Shown piece by piece: positions 21,401-33,697 of a DNA stretch of 64,000 nt. Numbering within the stretch: the stretch's first letter is position 1; each line of letters starts with the position of its first letter. The notes beneath the pieces are model-generated. The model had not been told where the DNA came from, did no database searches, and saw only the letters and a program-made list of their open reading frames with translations. This stretch comes from Dillenia suffruticosa (Eukaryota > Streptophyta > Magnoliopsida > Dilleniales > Dilleniaceae), in the NCBI GenBank assembly GCA_033439265.1, contig JAVTVX010000012.1:11699001-11763000 (forward strand), given 5' to 3'. A program made the position numbers and the translations under genes.

Positions 21401-22489
21401 ATGAGAACTAAACTCGCATACGATATGATCAATACAATCAAATATCAATTTTATACAAGCGAATGGATCATGTGATTTGCGAGAATACCAAGAGCTCTAG
21501 AGCTATACACCAGTTAAGGATATATAGCAACTCATTGTTAATATGATGATGAGAACATCCTTTATCGCTATACCACAGACCTATTTTTTTTACTCGATAC
21601 AGTCAATGTATCTCTCATCTCTCAAAACAATGTAAGAGTATATTTGACTCAAATTCATTAATATACTCACAATTACGTCTAAACACTAAGTCATAGACAT
21701 AATTGACTGATCTGTGAATATAGAGAAATGTGTCGGTCAAAGATAGTTTTCCTTTCATACTACTAACTTTAAATCTTATTTTAGCTGCTCCTAGACATGC
21801 ACTGTCAAATCGAATCAACCATATTTCTTGGTTACATGTTAAAGTAGTAACACTAAAATAAAATTTTAAGAGACAAACAAAAGTCCTAAAGGTATAAATT
21901 GGGGTTAAATATAAACCTCTGATTCTTACACAATGAGATGAAGAGGGATGCACAATCTCATTACCCATGTGGTCATATAAGCACACGTGGTATGAAACAC
22001 GTGCTACGATACGCTATCTTTTCATCTGGAAGCGTATGTCTTATTTCTAAAAAAAAACATCATACAGGTCTTAATCCAAGTGTACACAGCACCTGACTTG
22101 AGTTTTCCTTCTTACAAGTCCTCAAGAAAATCTCACAATATCAAGGAAAAACTCACACCTGGCTATTCGAAAAGTCCAATGGATTGTGGGGAATCCATTT
22201 CGATTACCATATATGTATACTCAACCGGTAATCTCATCTTAGTACTTAACTAAGGCGGCATATATGTGTGTTAATCTATCACAAATTAACAAAACCTCAT
22301 CTCTACATATCACACAGACATTAGAGACGATTGTTCGTGTGAAAGAGTCAATCTCCAAACTTGTCCGACATACTTTTAACATAGACACCAAAATTTTGAA
22401 TACAAAAACAAAATTCAAATATCATCGAATATGAACATTATATCATATATACTCTGTATATGATTACAATTACAATCACAGTACTGTCA
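21401..22489 (-). other. Copia-3 3' untranslated region
   Basis: About 1.1 kb between the end of RNase H and the polypurine tract has no recognisable domain. Length is unusual for a copia 3' leader; it could include a captured or later-inserted sequence, but no repeat borders are visible. Confidence 0.45.
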
Positions 22490-25150
22490 TAGTAATCTAT
22501 GCAATCCAAGTACTTTAACGTGTCTCACAAACATGTCTTTAGGTGCTGGCTTTGTAAACGGATCAGTCACCATCAAATGCGTAGACATGTATTTCAGTGT
22601 CATTTCCCTCTTTTCAATCATGTCTCTAACAAGATTGATTTTTATATCTATATGTTTGGTTTTGTCATCATATTTGGAGTCTCTCGCGTAAACAATAGTT
22701 TACTTATTGTCATTAAGTCATAACTCCCATTTAATTGCTTACTACTCCCAAATATTACAAAAATCTATTTAACCAAACTTCTCCCTGAACTGTGAAAGTA
22801 CAAACCCAAAAGTCTACTTTCATTATAGAAAGAGATACACAGATTTGTTTTTTGCAACTCCATAAGATAGCGTTATCATTAAGTAAGCAAACATAACTAG
22901 AGGTAGATGTTATTTCATCTAAATCACTTCTCCAATTACCATTGTGTATTATTTCAATACTAAATCGTTTCCTTACAAAGGAAATAATCTGTAGTTCCAT
23001 TCACGTATTTCAATATCCTATTCATATCAATCCAATCATTATTTTTTGGATTGGACGGATACCTGCTAACCAAATCTATAACATGACAAATATCGGGACG
23101 AGTACACATCATAGCATATTTCAAGCTCCCAACTGTGCTAATATGTTACATTCTGGACATTTTATTTATTGATCAGGAGTGTTAGGGCATTACATCACTT
23201 GAACCATAATGTTTAGTCATAGGAGTATTTAATGGGTTTGCAGTTTTCAATTTTGTATCGTTATAGAGTTTTTATAATATGAGACTCCTGAGATGATCCA
23301 AATAATCTCTCGGAACGATCTTTATGGGTTTTAATTCTCAATCTGTCTTAACCCATATCCTTCATCTCAAAATTGGAACACAATCATTTCAAGATTTGAA
23401 GGACATACTCCTTATTATTCGTAACTAATAATAGGTTCTCGACATATAGAGATAGAATTACAAAATTGTTATCGGATATCTCAACATGAGTACAATGGTT
23501 TTCGTCCATCATGACGAAATCATAACATATCACAACTTTGTTAAATCTTAAATACTATTGTCTAGAAAACTACTTAAAACCATAAATTGATCTACTCAAT
23601 TTATATACTTTGTTTTCCTAGCCTTCAATGACAAAACCCTCTGGTTGTGCCATATAGACTTCTTCATCAAGTTCTCAACTGAGAAAAACAGTTTTCATAT
23701 CCATCTGACGTAATTCTAAATCCAAATTAGCCATTATTTTCAACAATAGGCGAAATGAGGTAAATCTCACTACCAGGAAGAGGTTTCCTCATAATTAACA
23801 CCCTTTTAGAGAGTGTAACCTCTTACTACTAGTTGAGTCTTTTACCTCTCAATAGTTCCATCTATTCTATACTCGGTTTTGAGAACCCACTTATTCGCAA
23901 TAACTTTGCGCCCTAATAGAAGTTCATCCAATCCCAATGTATGGTTAGAACTCAATAATTCCAATTCTTTTTCTTCCATTGCTTTTATCCCCTCATCTTT
24001 GGAAGGATCAGATGGAGCCTAATCTATGTTTTAGGCTTTTGTTCATCTTTTGGAGTAATAATAAATATGTGTCCCTTTATTCTCAAAATAATGTCTGAAC
24101 ATACTTTCCCTAACGTTTTTCTGAATTTTGTGATTCAGTTGGATCGCTAAAATTTGGATCCCTCCCACTAGAATCAACATCATTTCAGTGATCCACTATA
24201 GACAGAGCCATCCTTTGAATCAACTAATTCAAATAAAAACTCATGTCTTTCATGTCACTTATGTTAGGAAATTCATTCTCTAAAAAAATATGACCTCCGT
24301 GATTCAATCTCTGTTACAGTATCATTTTTTTTTGTTCACCAATAGACATTTAACTTTTAAACTAGTGTGAGTATCTTATAAAGATACTCTTACTTTTATA
24401 GAAACCCAATTTTCCAAACATATTGGAATAGACGGCCGATCCTCAAAATCTGAGATTACTCAGAATCGGCTTTTTACTAGTTCAAAGTTCATATAATGTC
24501 AACGGTACTAATTTCGAAGGCAGTTTGTTCAAAATATAACCAGCAGTTAACAAGGTATCTCTCCAAAAGGAAATCGACAAGTTAACCTACACTATCATGG
24601 ATTTTGTCATATCCAACAATATCATATTTCTTCTTATTACAACACGACTTTACTGAGGTGTTTAAGAAATAGTCAAATGTCGGATTATATTGCTTTCATT
24701 ACACAGATCATTAACTCGATCTGATAGATATTCATACCATCTGTCCATTTGATTCTCTAATATGCTTATATAATGTCTAAAACACTCAAGTATTTCAGAT
24801 TTGCGAGAAATCAAATAGATACAACCAAATGACGTAAAGTCATTTATAACGTAATGAAACACAAAATTTCATGTCTTCTTGCCTTCATACTCATTGAACC
24901 ACAAATGTTTGAATGGACAAATAGCAATGAAATTCAACCCAAATGGCTTTTCCAAATGGTTTTCTTATTATTTTGCAAGTATGACAAAGTCTAACTTAAG
25001 AGTTAAACATTCATCCATTATATTACAAAATTATAAAACTAGTTACAAATTGTCAAGAACCAACACATGTCATTCAGTTGCAAACTCAGCTTATCTTTCT
25101 GAAAGTTCAAAATATAACTAAATTCCAAAATAATAAAAACAGATAAGATT
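22490..25150 (-). pseudogene. Copia-3 pol: integrase, RT and RNase H, broken
   Basis: Minus-strand order from 25150 down. Integrase: SFGCIYLISRKSEILECF with NQMDRWYEYLSDRVNDLC (24830-24700), matching the YGYVYLxRHKSEA...SDRGGEYLS family pattern but degenerate. RT: MDMKTVFLS, EEVYMAQPEGFVIEG, KLSRSIYGFK (23700-23590) and FVILSLYVENLLL (23460-23430). RNase H: WRSDLDEITSTSSYVCLLN, ILWSCKKQICVSLS (22940-22830). End: VTDPFTK, VRHVKVLGL (22560-22500). The catalytic YVDD of RT reads YVEN, so the enzyme is dead even apart from the many stops. It resembles the plant copia group whose pol ends ADPLTKxLPxKxFxEHVxxMGL. Confidence 0.8.
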
Positions 25151-27990
25151 TTATTATATTTCAGGCATGCAGAGAACATCACGTAAAATGAGAATTTGGC
25201 TACTTTGTAACTTCAATTTACAAGTGCCTGTTTCTTTAACATCCATTTTTTTTGCATTGTTCTCCACATCGATCTATCTTCAACTAGAAGACATTCGATG
25301 AAAATCTTCAAGTGTCTCTCAGTCTGTTCTTATTTCAAGAGTTGTTTTTTTGTAATCTTTCTCCATTCTCCTTTCCTTTCTTTCTTTCGTTTTAGTCCTT
25401 TTCACACTTAGAGTCTGAAACTCTAATTGGAACTAGACTCTATAACAAAAGCATTAGTTGGGGATCTTGCAGCACCAAGCCGCTCATCTTCAAGCTCAAC
25501 ATGATGAGCAATATCCGTAAAAGTCTTCACACTATCATTGTGAGTCAAACTGACTTTCAAGTGCTCCTACTTTGCAGCAAGGGATCGGATCAAGATTTGA
25601 ATTTTCTATTTATTGGAGAGGACATGATCAGCTGACTACTACTCTCTAATCATGTTAGACATGGCCCTTAAATACTGTTTGATACTGTGACAATATCACT
25701 TTTCATAGGTATCAAACATTATGATACACATTGCTCACACCAAGGTATCATATCATCAATCTCAAAGCTAACTAGGGTTGCACGCAATTGGAATCTATCA
25801 TTTTCCATACCTGATAAATCTCTTGTTCTTTCCTTTACGGAGTAGCATTACTCACACCAAGATTTTCCATGACATGCTTGATACCTTCTAAGGTATCATA
25901 TTCTTTCAGTACATATCAAATTTTATGGCGTCATACCTCATGAATGTCGTCGTTCAATTTGTCATCTCTATTCAAAATCCTTAATAATAGATTTTAATGT
26001 TATGGTTTAGATTTCTAAGAGGGTTGACACTTATTTTAATGCTCATATCATACATATAATTTTGTGTTTCAAAATTAACATTCATAAAGGTCAACATCAA
26101 GTATAGAATCGAAAGTTCACTAGGTTCCCAATCATCATCTATGATCCTAATACATTACTATCATAAATTTAATTTGAAACTACAAAATTCAATAGGTTTA
26201 GGTGAGAATTACTCAAATTCTGTCAACAGAAAAACCTCCCACTTAAATACACAAAGTATTTAAATAACATTTTAATTTCGGATGAGAATTTACTCAAATT
26301 CTACCAATCCAAAATTTTCAGTTAAGGGATCCTAGTTTTCTTTTGTCTACATGATCATACATTTTAATAAATAAAGCCAACAATTGCTAAAAAGAAACTT
26401 TGCATTAAAAAATTAAAAGTTCATCTTTTACATGATCCCAATAGTCATAACACACAAAACAAAACATATAAATAAAGTATCTCGTTCAGGACAAATTCAT
26501 TCGAAATACCATATTTATAATTCCCTTAGATAGTCTATCCCTGGATGGAAATCTCTTGATGGCTCGTGGAGAACTATTTATATTTTGGGATAGTCTTTTC
26601 TTCATTTGGCTCTGTATATTTTTGACTTCTCACTTTTCTATTAATAACGGTCTCACATCATCCAGAATCATGTGCTCATTCTCGGCAATCAACTCATCAA
26701 CTATACTAGCCCAATAAGGAGACAGAGAATTTCTCAGTATGTACACGTCATTCCCCCAAAAGGCAAGACCTAACTGAATAAGTTTCAAACGATTCACTTC
26801 CATGATCTCCAAATGATATGGTAAAGTATGAGATGGGTCCATTCTGTAAGTCAATATTTGACCCAACTTGATCAAATGTTCTGAACTTCTCAAATCTCTT
26901 TCTCTCCCCAGAGGCCCAGAAGACTTTCAAATATGCGTCCGATTATCACCATTTTCCCTAAAATTGATAACAATATTAGGTTAGGCATGTAGCCAACCAT
27001 AATATTAAAATAAATCTCAGAGTATTTATTTTACAAATATTTGCTCAAATTTAAAATAATTTTATATTAGAAAAACTAATTTTCGAACATAAATTATTGA
27101 ACCAAAAATTAAAACAAATAGTGAGTGAAAAACAAATCGTTACTCAAGTAGCCAAAATTAAGACAATAATTTTCTAGCCACATATAAAAATTTTCAGAAT
27201 TTTTCGTGTACCAGAAATAATTTTTCTGTAATTTTATATAATTTTAAGTCAAAAAATTAATAAAAATTATTTTTTCAATCTAAAAAATAAATTAAAATTA
27301 ACAGAAAAATTCAGAGGGAGTAAAAACTTGTTCTAGTGAAAATTCCCTCCAAAATAGAGGTTTAACGCCCCCCCACGAGCCGCCGGAGTGGCTGTCAAAA
27401 TGGACATGCGTCCACTCTCCTTGGGTGGCGCATGAACTACACGCGTTGCCTTCCGGCCACTGAATGGCTCCGAAATTTCAGCTACCCCCCATTTTCAATG
27501 TCTTTGAGTTCAATGGTACTTTCGGATTTGCAATCGGAAGTCTCTAGCCTAGGGAGTGGATCTCACTTGCCGCTGCCAAGAGTGGGATTGGCCCAATACT
27601 GTTCATCTTCTTCTATAAATTTTTGGTTTTAACCCAAATTTTAAATGGCCATATCTCTCTCAATTCTTAACCATTTTTTGCGTTCTTTATATGGTTGGAA
27701 AGCATTTGTCAAGAGAAATCTAACCATATAAATTGCATGTCATGAAACTCAATATTTTTACAGATCCGAGTAAATTAAATTTCGGCTAGGGTTTGCAATA
27801 TCTCATGATATACTTATCAGATGCATGCCAAATTTTGCTGATTTCATTCTCATGCAACAAGCATCATACTATGTAAAATTGAGAGCATTCCATTAAGCCA
27901 ATTTCAAATTGCCATCAATGAACCTTGGAAATTATTCTAGGTATTTTCATTTTTAATACCCAACTAAAGAGGCAGGAAACACCTTAAATG
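25151..27990 (-). other. Copia-3 gag/protease region, not recognisable
   Basis: By position this should encode gag and protease. I see only short open frames (for example 26893-26630) without a CCHC knuckle or DSG motif. An untranslated leader with a GC-richer patch at 27360-27600 lies next to the primer-binding site. Confidence 0.4.
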
Positions 27991-28003
27991 ACTCTGATAC
28001 CAA
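27991..28003 (-). other. Copia-3 primer-binding site
   Basis: On the minus strand TTGGTATCAGAGT follows the 5' LTR directly. It matches 11 of 12 positions of the initiator-methionine tRNA complement. Confidence 0.85.
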
Positions 28004-28492
28004 TGAAGGTTTTCATATAAACCAACAAACAATTTTTACATGCGGAAATTCATGGATCTAATTGGATTAGAATCATTTACCTCTTTCCGACGGTTGAGTA
28101 TTCTAGGTCGAGAAAATGTCACGTAAATCGGATCACTTTCTATGTTCTACAATCCAAATGCCTTTGGTGGTTACCCTTCTTCAAGATTTCTCCTTTTTGT
28201 TTCTCAAATTTGAATACTCTCTCTCTATCATAACAAAAATGGCTTCTCCTTACTTTTCTCCTTGTTCTTTTGTTTTGGTGCTTCCTATTCATTTCACCCC
28301 CAAGGAAGAAGGTGAGTTGAATGTGCATCATGAACAACCAGAGAGAGAGGGGGAGGTTTTCCTTTCCATTTGACACACATGAGGGAGTTGAGGGGTGGTT
28401 TTTTTCAATAACCACTCCCTCCGTCACATTTAAACATTCAAATGTTGGGGTGGGTCTACCCTCATGGGCGAACCCGCCTCCATTTTCCAACA
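28004..28492 (-). repeat. Copia-3 5' LTR (489 bp)
   Basis: Terminal TG...CA on both strands, same sequence family as 20880-21386, followed on the right by the second GGGAT. Confidence 0.9.
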
Positions 28493-28497
28493 GGGAT

Positions 28498-30445
28498 GAT
28501 CTCTCTCTTTTGCTATCAATGATTGACCTCAGATCTTTAAGCTAGGTTCGCATCTCTACTTTGTGTTGGCTTATTTTTTTATTATTTATTTTTATTTTTA
28601 TTTCTTTTTCCTTTGAAGTATGAAAACCCAAGAAGCAGCAGGTTCTGCTAGCCCACACCTTGAATATCTCTTGAAAGTAATTCATTTATCCATAAATTTG
28701 TACTCATTTTTCTTTTCTCTGGCATTAAAATAGATTGATGGGCATTTTTTTAAGTAGGATAAATTGTCCAGCCCAATGGGAAGGTAACAAGCTATTACTT
28801 TCTTGCAATTAATCCAACTTAGGACGATAACAAATTCAATTGTCATACACCTATGGCAACACCATGCTGAAGATTTAAATGTTCCTAAACTGTAAATTGG
28901 TGATGATACAACACCTCTCTCTCGGGTGCTGTTGTCTGGGCCTAAAAGAGTGCTTCACATTTGGGGGACATCCTTGCCTTATTAATTCTTGTTCATGTTG
29001 TGGAAAAATGGTAGTTGTTTTAATCTAATGTAATCCTCTTTTATTAGAGTTTGTGGACTCATAGAAAAGGATCCAAAAGATAGATAGGATGCTAGGGTTT
29101 AAATAAAATTAGGAAAAATTTATAAACTTTTGAATTTAAGGAGAAATGACCCAAAAATTGTTCTTGCTGGTTTAAGACAATCTATTGAAACTTGAAAGGA
29201 GATTTCTTTGGAGCCAATAATGTATAAAGAGTGAATACCCCATGAGGTGAGTGGACAGTTATGTTTCATGTAAATGAGTAAACTAATTTCAATTATATTT
29301 CATAAGTTGAATTTTGGAATGAATTCGAACTAGATTTATAATGTTTTGTGAATATGATGTGCCTCAAATGAAGTTTGAATAAATCCTTGACTTTTGTACT
29401 AAATTATTGAATTATTTGCATCATATTACAATTTAATATTCATATGAAATCTATATAATTGCTCTACTTTGAAATTTGAGACTGAATTGATTTATAAACT
29501 GAATTTGGTAACATGGTGCTGGAAAAAGGCTATAGTCTAAATCTTGCAACGGACCGGACTATTGGGGCAGTGTGGTCAAGGCTATTAAACTTCGCTAGGT
29601 GGTAGGTGGGTTGGAGTTCTCAAGCCGCTGTGATAACATGGATGCACCCCACATAAGTCTGGGTCAATGCCAAGGTGAAAGAGATTTTTAGAAAATAGTG
29701 AAAAACCCTTTGGTAGATCCTATAAATGGCCATTGGTAGTATATGATTTTGACATATCCCAAAATTATGGAAAATGAATATAAATTATTTATTTTGTTCA
29801 TATGAGTGATGGTGGTTTGAAATAAGATGTTTATACCAATGTTTTTAATTATGGCAATGCATTTTGTATATGATTTTTTGGTATAACCATTTTCACTCCT
29901 CATTTATGCATTGCATGCCATTGTACTTCACTCACTGTATATTTTAAATACTTAGTCCTCTCTTCTAATTTTTTTTAGAGGAACCTTAGGCGGAAGACTT
30001 CACTTTGGAGCGAAGTGAAGAAGGTAACTGCTGAACATAGCTAGGTATTGGAAAGAAAGACTTTATTTTGAATTGGTGTAGAATGATCCATAGAAGGAAG
30101 TCTTTGTACATTTTATTTTGATTGGATTTGTTAAATACTTGCTTAGTCCTTTTTAGGCAAGTATTTGAGAAATTCATACTCCTATGATAATGAATATGTA
30201 TTTTCCTAATTTAAAAACTGCTTTTACAATTTTTATTGTTTAAATTGGAACATTTGAACACTTCATGGTAAATTTTAAACTATTTTGAAATTGTAAATTT
30301 ATGAGAATTTTGGAATGGCCGAGTTGGCCTATTTGCATGCGTGCATGAATAGGGATGGATCGGATTGATCCTTAAATTGTATGAAAATGTATACCTTTGA
30401 TACTGGATAACTAAGGATAGTCATTAAGGTGATTTAGTGAGTTAA
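28498..30445 (+). repeat. Gypsy-2 5' LTR, second piece
   Basis: Continues the LTR after Copia-3. The stretch 30290-30440 (ATGGCCGAGTTGGCCTATTTG and GGATCGGATTGATCCTTAAAT) repeats in the 3' LTR remnant. The last about 120 bp of the LTR and the primer-binding site are absent. This LTR family lacks the H1/H2 pattern seen in the other gypsy LTRs. Confidence 0.75.
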
Positions 30446-30471
30446 CGATAGTGTCTCCTCTTATAGGAATC

Positions 30472-31843
30472 ATGCCTCCTAGACCAAGGATGAGGAATTT
30501 TAGCGAAATTCCTCCTTCTGAGTATGAGGATCGATCACCCTCACATTCTCCAACTTCTCCTCCGGCTGCAACTAGTACTCACCTGGCACCTTCAACAGGG
30601 ATTCCTCCACCGCCACTTGATACTCTTCGGCAATGGACCGAATGGTTGAATACATATGGCGTTCGTCTTCAAATTCCTCCTCAAATGCAAATTCCTTCTC
30701 CACCAAGGCCAACCATTCCACCTACTCCATCAGAACGAATTGATCATCCCACTTCAGTGGCTACTCCAATCCCCCATCCAACCTTTGAACTATCCAAGTT
30801 GATCAAAGAAGCCCGATAACTTGGATGTGTCACCTTTACGGGGACAAGTGATGCGACGTTAGCTAAGAATTGGATTAATCGGGTTAGGGAGACAATGGAT
30901 GACATGAGCCTAGACGATGAATTGAAATTAAGGGTGGCCGTGAAATTATTGGACAAAGATACACGAGCTTGGTGGGATAATCTTAAGGAGAGCTCATTGA
31001 CACCTATCTCTTGGAGCAAATTCCTTAGGGAATTCGACGAAAAGTACTATACTCAGTTTCACCAAGATTTAAAAAGAAAGGAATTCCTTCATCTCTGCCA
31101 AGGCAACAAATTGGTGGTGGAATATGAAACGGAGTTGCGAAGATTGTCCACATTTGTCCCGGAATTAGTTACTTCCGATGAGTACTTGCGTTTCAAATTT
31201 GAAGAGGGTCTAAAATTGTCTATCCAGGAGAAGATATCATCACATCAACGCATACTTACAAGGATATATTGGAATTGGCCTTAAGGGTTGAGAAAATGGT
31301 GGAATAAAGGGGAAAGACCAGAGAAGGACAGGAAAAGAAAAGGAGGTCTGAATATGCATCGGGCTCGGGTTCAAAGCAGAGTAAGAACATAGGCACCTAT
31401 GGTAGAGCTCCTGTTACTGGATCTGTTGGCATTTCTCAAGGCCAACACACATTTTATTTTGGGGACCCTACTCTTACTGCATCCGCAGGAAGCAAATCGG
31501 GAATAAGAAGGACAAGTGTAGGAACTGTGGGAAGTTCTATTTTGGGGAATGTCAAGCACCCAAGAGGTGCTATCACTACAGAAATGAGGGTCATTTTCAT
31601 AATATTTGTTTGGAGTTAGGGCGGGGAAGTCAGACAAGTCAAGAGCGCCCTAGTGGATCTATGGGCAAACAAGCTAATGTTTCCACCGCACCTCTTAATG
31701 TTACACCACGGATGGGGAGCAACATAGCAGCTGCTCCAAACTAGCGTCCACAATCAAGAGCTCAAACAAAGATATTTGCAATGATTAACGAGGAGGTACA
31801 GAACAACATGGACGTAGTCATAGGTAAATTTCCTAGAATTTGA
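30472..31843 (+). pseudogene. Gypsy-2 gag, near-complete with stops
   Basis: ATG at 30472 starts MPPRPRMRNFSEIPPS, then a proline-rich stretch, LSKLIKEAR-stop-LGCVTF (CAA-to-TAA type stop at 30817-30819), ATLAKNWINRVRE, the capsid signature DTRAWWDNLKE, FLREFDEKYYTQF, EFLHLCQGN, VEYETELRRLSTFVPEL and FKFEEGLKL. After a frameshift two zinc-knuckle-like motifs follow at about 31515-31610 (CRNCGKFYFGEC and CYHYRNEGHFHNIC). The second lacks its second cysteine. The frame ends MDVVIGKFPRI-stop at 31841-31843. This is the retrotransposon gag domain of Ty3/gypsy elements. Confidence 0.85.
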
Positions 31844-32060
31844 ACTTGATGACTTAGAATTTGAATATAAACATTGTGAGATCATGATTGCATGATTTTG
31901 AATTTGAGGCATATTAGAGATACTGCATGATAATAATTGATTGAGAGTTACTTCGATGATTAATGATAGTTTTGTCAGTATTGAGGACTTAAATTTTGAA
32001 TTGAGTTTGATTTCAATTGAGAATTAATTTCATCCCTTGTATGTATTGGTATGATAAGAA
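31824..32060 (+). other. Spacer or possible intron between gag and protease (Gypsy-2)
   Basis: Donor-like ATAG/GTAAATTT at 31824 sits at the codon equivalent to the donors in Gypsy-1 and Gypsy-3. The spacer has stops in all plus frames. Protease resumes near 32061 with ATTTTTGGGGTTGATAACCG. The acceptor position reads TTG, as in Gypsy-1. Confidence 0.4.
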
Positions 32061-33015
32061 TTTTTGGGGTTGATAACCGTGTTTTAATTGATACATGATC
32101 AAATAATTTTTTTGTAAGCACGGAATTCACTAAACACTCGAATAGGCCTTTGACCTACTTGAAAAGAAGTTATTAGTTATCACTCTATTCGGGCAACAGT
32201 TAAAATGGGATTCTATGTACAAGGTATGTGAAGTGGTAGTAGAAGGAGAAATTCTCGAGGTGGACTTGATTTCGTTAAAAATGAGGGATTTTGACGCCAT
32301 ACTAGATATGGACCGGTTACACCTCCATCGCGCTTCAATGAATTGCTTCACCAAGGAGATGGAATTCTATAGATCCGGATGTCCTCCACTTATGTTCATT
32401 GGCAAATGGCAAGTCTTACCGAGTTGTGTAATCTCAGCATTAGAGATACAGAAACTGGTGCAAAAAGGTTGTGAGGCTTATGCCCACATCATCGACACCG
32501 CTATACAGAGTTCAGATTGATGAATGTTCTAGTGGTGAATAAATTTTCGGATGTCTTCCCAGATGAATTGTCCGGTTTACCTCCGGTTCGGGAGTTTGAC
32601 TTCGTACTGCACCTATTTCAATCCCTTCGTATCGGATGGCAACTGCGGAATTGAAAGAATTGAAGGTCCAACCTCAAGAATTGTTGGACAAAGGGTTCAT
32701 CAAGCCGAGTACCTCACCTTGGGGTGCTCCGATTCTATTTGTGAAGAAGAAAGATGGAACCCTTAAATTGTGTACAGACTACTGGCAGTTGAATAAGGTG
32801 ACTATCAAGAATAAATACCGTTGCCGAGGATTAATGACTTGTTCTATCAACTCCAAGGTACTAGTATCTTTTCATAAATTGATTTGAGATCGGGCTATCA
32901 CTAATTGATGATAAAAGATGATGATGTCGACAAGATTACGTTTAGGACATAGTATGGTCATTACGAGTTTTTGGTGATACATTTCAGTTTGACAAATGCT
33001 CTTGCAGCTTTGAGA
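32061..33015 (+). pseudogene. Gypsy-2 protease and N-terminal RT, truncated
   Basis: Protease: FGVDNRVLIDT-stop-SNNFFVSTEFTKH (active-site DTG broken by a stop), KMRDFDAILDMDRLHLHRAS (32280-32340). Linker: IDTAIQSS, then the degenerate [51 protein letters not shown], then [14 protein letters not shown] and a final SLTNALAALR at about 33000. Frame changes occur several times. The palm motif with FxDD, RNase H and integrase are missing because of the deletion into the 3' LTR. Confidence 0.85.
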
Positions 33016-33280
33016 ACGTAAATTTATGAAAATTTTGAAATGGCTGGGTTGGCCTATTTGCATGTGTGCATGAACAGGAATGGATCGGATTGATCCTTAA
33101 ATTATGTGAAAATGCATGCTTTTGATACTAGATGACTAAAAATGGTCATTAAGGTGATATTTGAGTTGTTTTTAAACAGGATAATGTCATGCGCTATTTC
33201 GATATATGGGGAGATGCTGCCTGTATACCGAAATAACGCGACGATTGTCACATGCCCAATGGGAGAGTTGAGGCATGACA
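33016..33280 (+). repeat. Gypsy-2 3' LTR remnant
   Basis: Last 265 bp of the LTR. Shares ATGGCTGGGTTGGCCTATTTG and GGATCGGATTGATCCTTAAAT with the 5' LTR. TATTTCG (33195-33201) and CGAAATA (33229-33235) can pair near the end. Terminates GCATGACA followed by CTCTT. Confidence 0.85.
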
Positions 33281-33285
33281 CTCTT

Positions 33286-33320
33286 GGTCTCTTTTATTTT
33301 CTACAAAACAAGAAAATATT
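33286..33320 (-). repeat. Copia-2 3' LTR, right piece
   Basis: GGTCTCTTTTATTTTCTACA matches the 5' LTR at 57799-57818 and similarity fades after about 15 more bases. The last bases of the LTR, the polypurine tract and the end of RNase H appear deleted, so pol joins the LTR directly. Confidence 0.7.
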
Positions 33321-33405
33321 TAGCTAATGCAATGCTTAATCTATTGTCACAATAAATATTAGTCGCAACATCTTGTTTTTCTTCTGTATCCTCCAATATT
33401 CTTCT
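33321..33405 (-). pseudogene. Copia-2 RNase H fragment
   Basis: Minus strand reads LEDTEEKQDVATNIYCDN followed by SIALAK, the copia RNase H motif (IYCDNKSAIALAKN). It is cut by Gypsy-3 at 33405 (CTTCT 33401-33405) and continues at 53996. Confidence 0.85.
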
Positions 33406-33697
33406 TGTAATATCGAAACGCGGTATATTGTATATTGTACTCCTCATTACTCTATATATGATACATCTTCTTATTCATACAGAAAATCATCCAGAAATTT
33501 TTTCGAGCCAAAATGCCTTAGAAGAATTTTAGGCATAGCCCCATGGGGCCAAAAAGGGATCCTTCCGGTCCATCTTGAAATTTACCTATGCGAAATTGCT
33601 AAAATTTTACTAAGAAACCAAATTCAGGCTAATTAATGATTTTCACAAGTCAAAATGAGATTTTCAGAAATTTATCAAAACTCACCCGGTAGAATGG
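33406..33697 (+). repeat. Gypsy-3 5' LTR, first piece
   Basis: TGTAATATCG start, then CTCATTACTCTATATATGAT and GAGCCAAAATGCCTTAGAAG, aligned with 50001-50290 of the 3' LTR. Ends at AATGG, the Solo-1 target. Confidence 0.9.

Larger units (their letters stand above)
20880..28492 (-). mobile_element. Copia-3: complete copia insertion with both LTRs
   Basis: LTRs at 20880-21386 and 28004-28492 share start TGAAGGTTTTCATATAAAC and end in TTTTCCAA(C/T)A on the plus strand. GGGAT flanks both sides (20875-20879, 28493-28497). On the minus strand a primer-binding site follows the right LTR and pol runs leftward. Coding regions are degenerate. Confidence 0.95.
20665..33280 (+). mobile_element. Gypsy-2: internally deleted gypsy element
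   Basis: Begins TGTAGCACCGACG at 20665 and ends GAGGCATGACA at 33280, with CTCTT on both sides. The 5' LTR (20665-20879 and 28498-about 30445) is interrupted by Copia-3. Its 3' end, including the primer-binding site, is deleted just before gag. Gag, protease and the first part of RT follow. At about 33015 the RT frame jumps into the last 265 bp of the 3' LTR, recognisable because 33017-33160 repeats 30290-30440. The rest of pol and most of the 3' LTR are gone. Confidence 0.9.

Noticed and set aside
26630..26893. Minus-strand open frame in the Copia-3 gag region as a possible host gene
   Set aside because: It lies between the primer-binding site and pol of Copia-3, so degenerate gag or leader is the simplest explanation. 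No recognisable motif.
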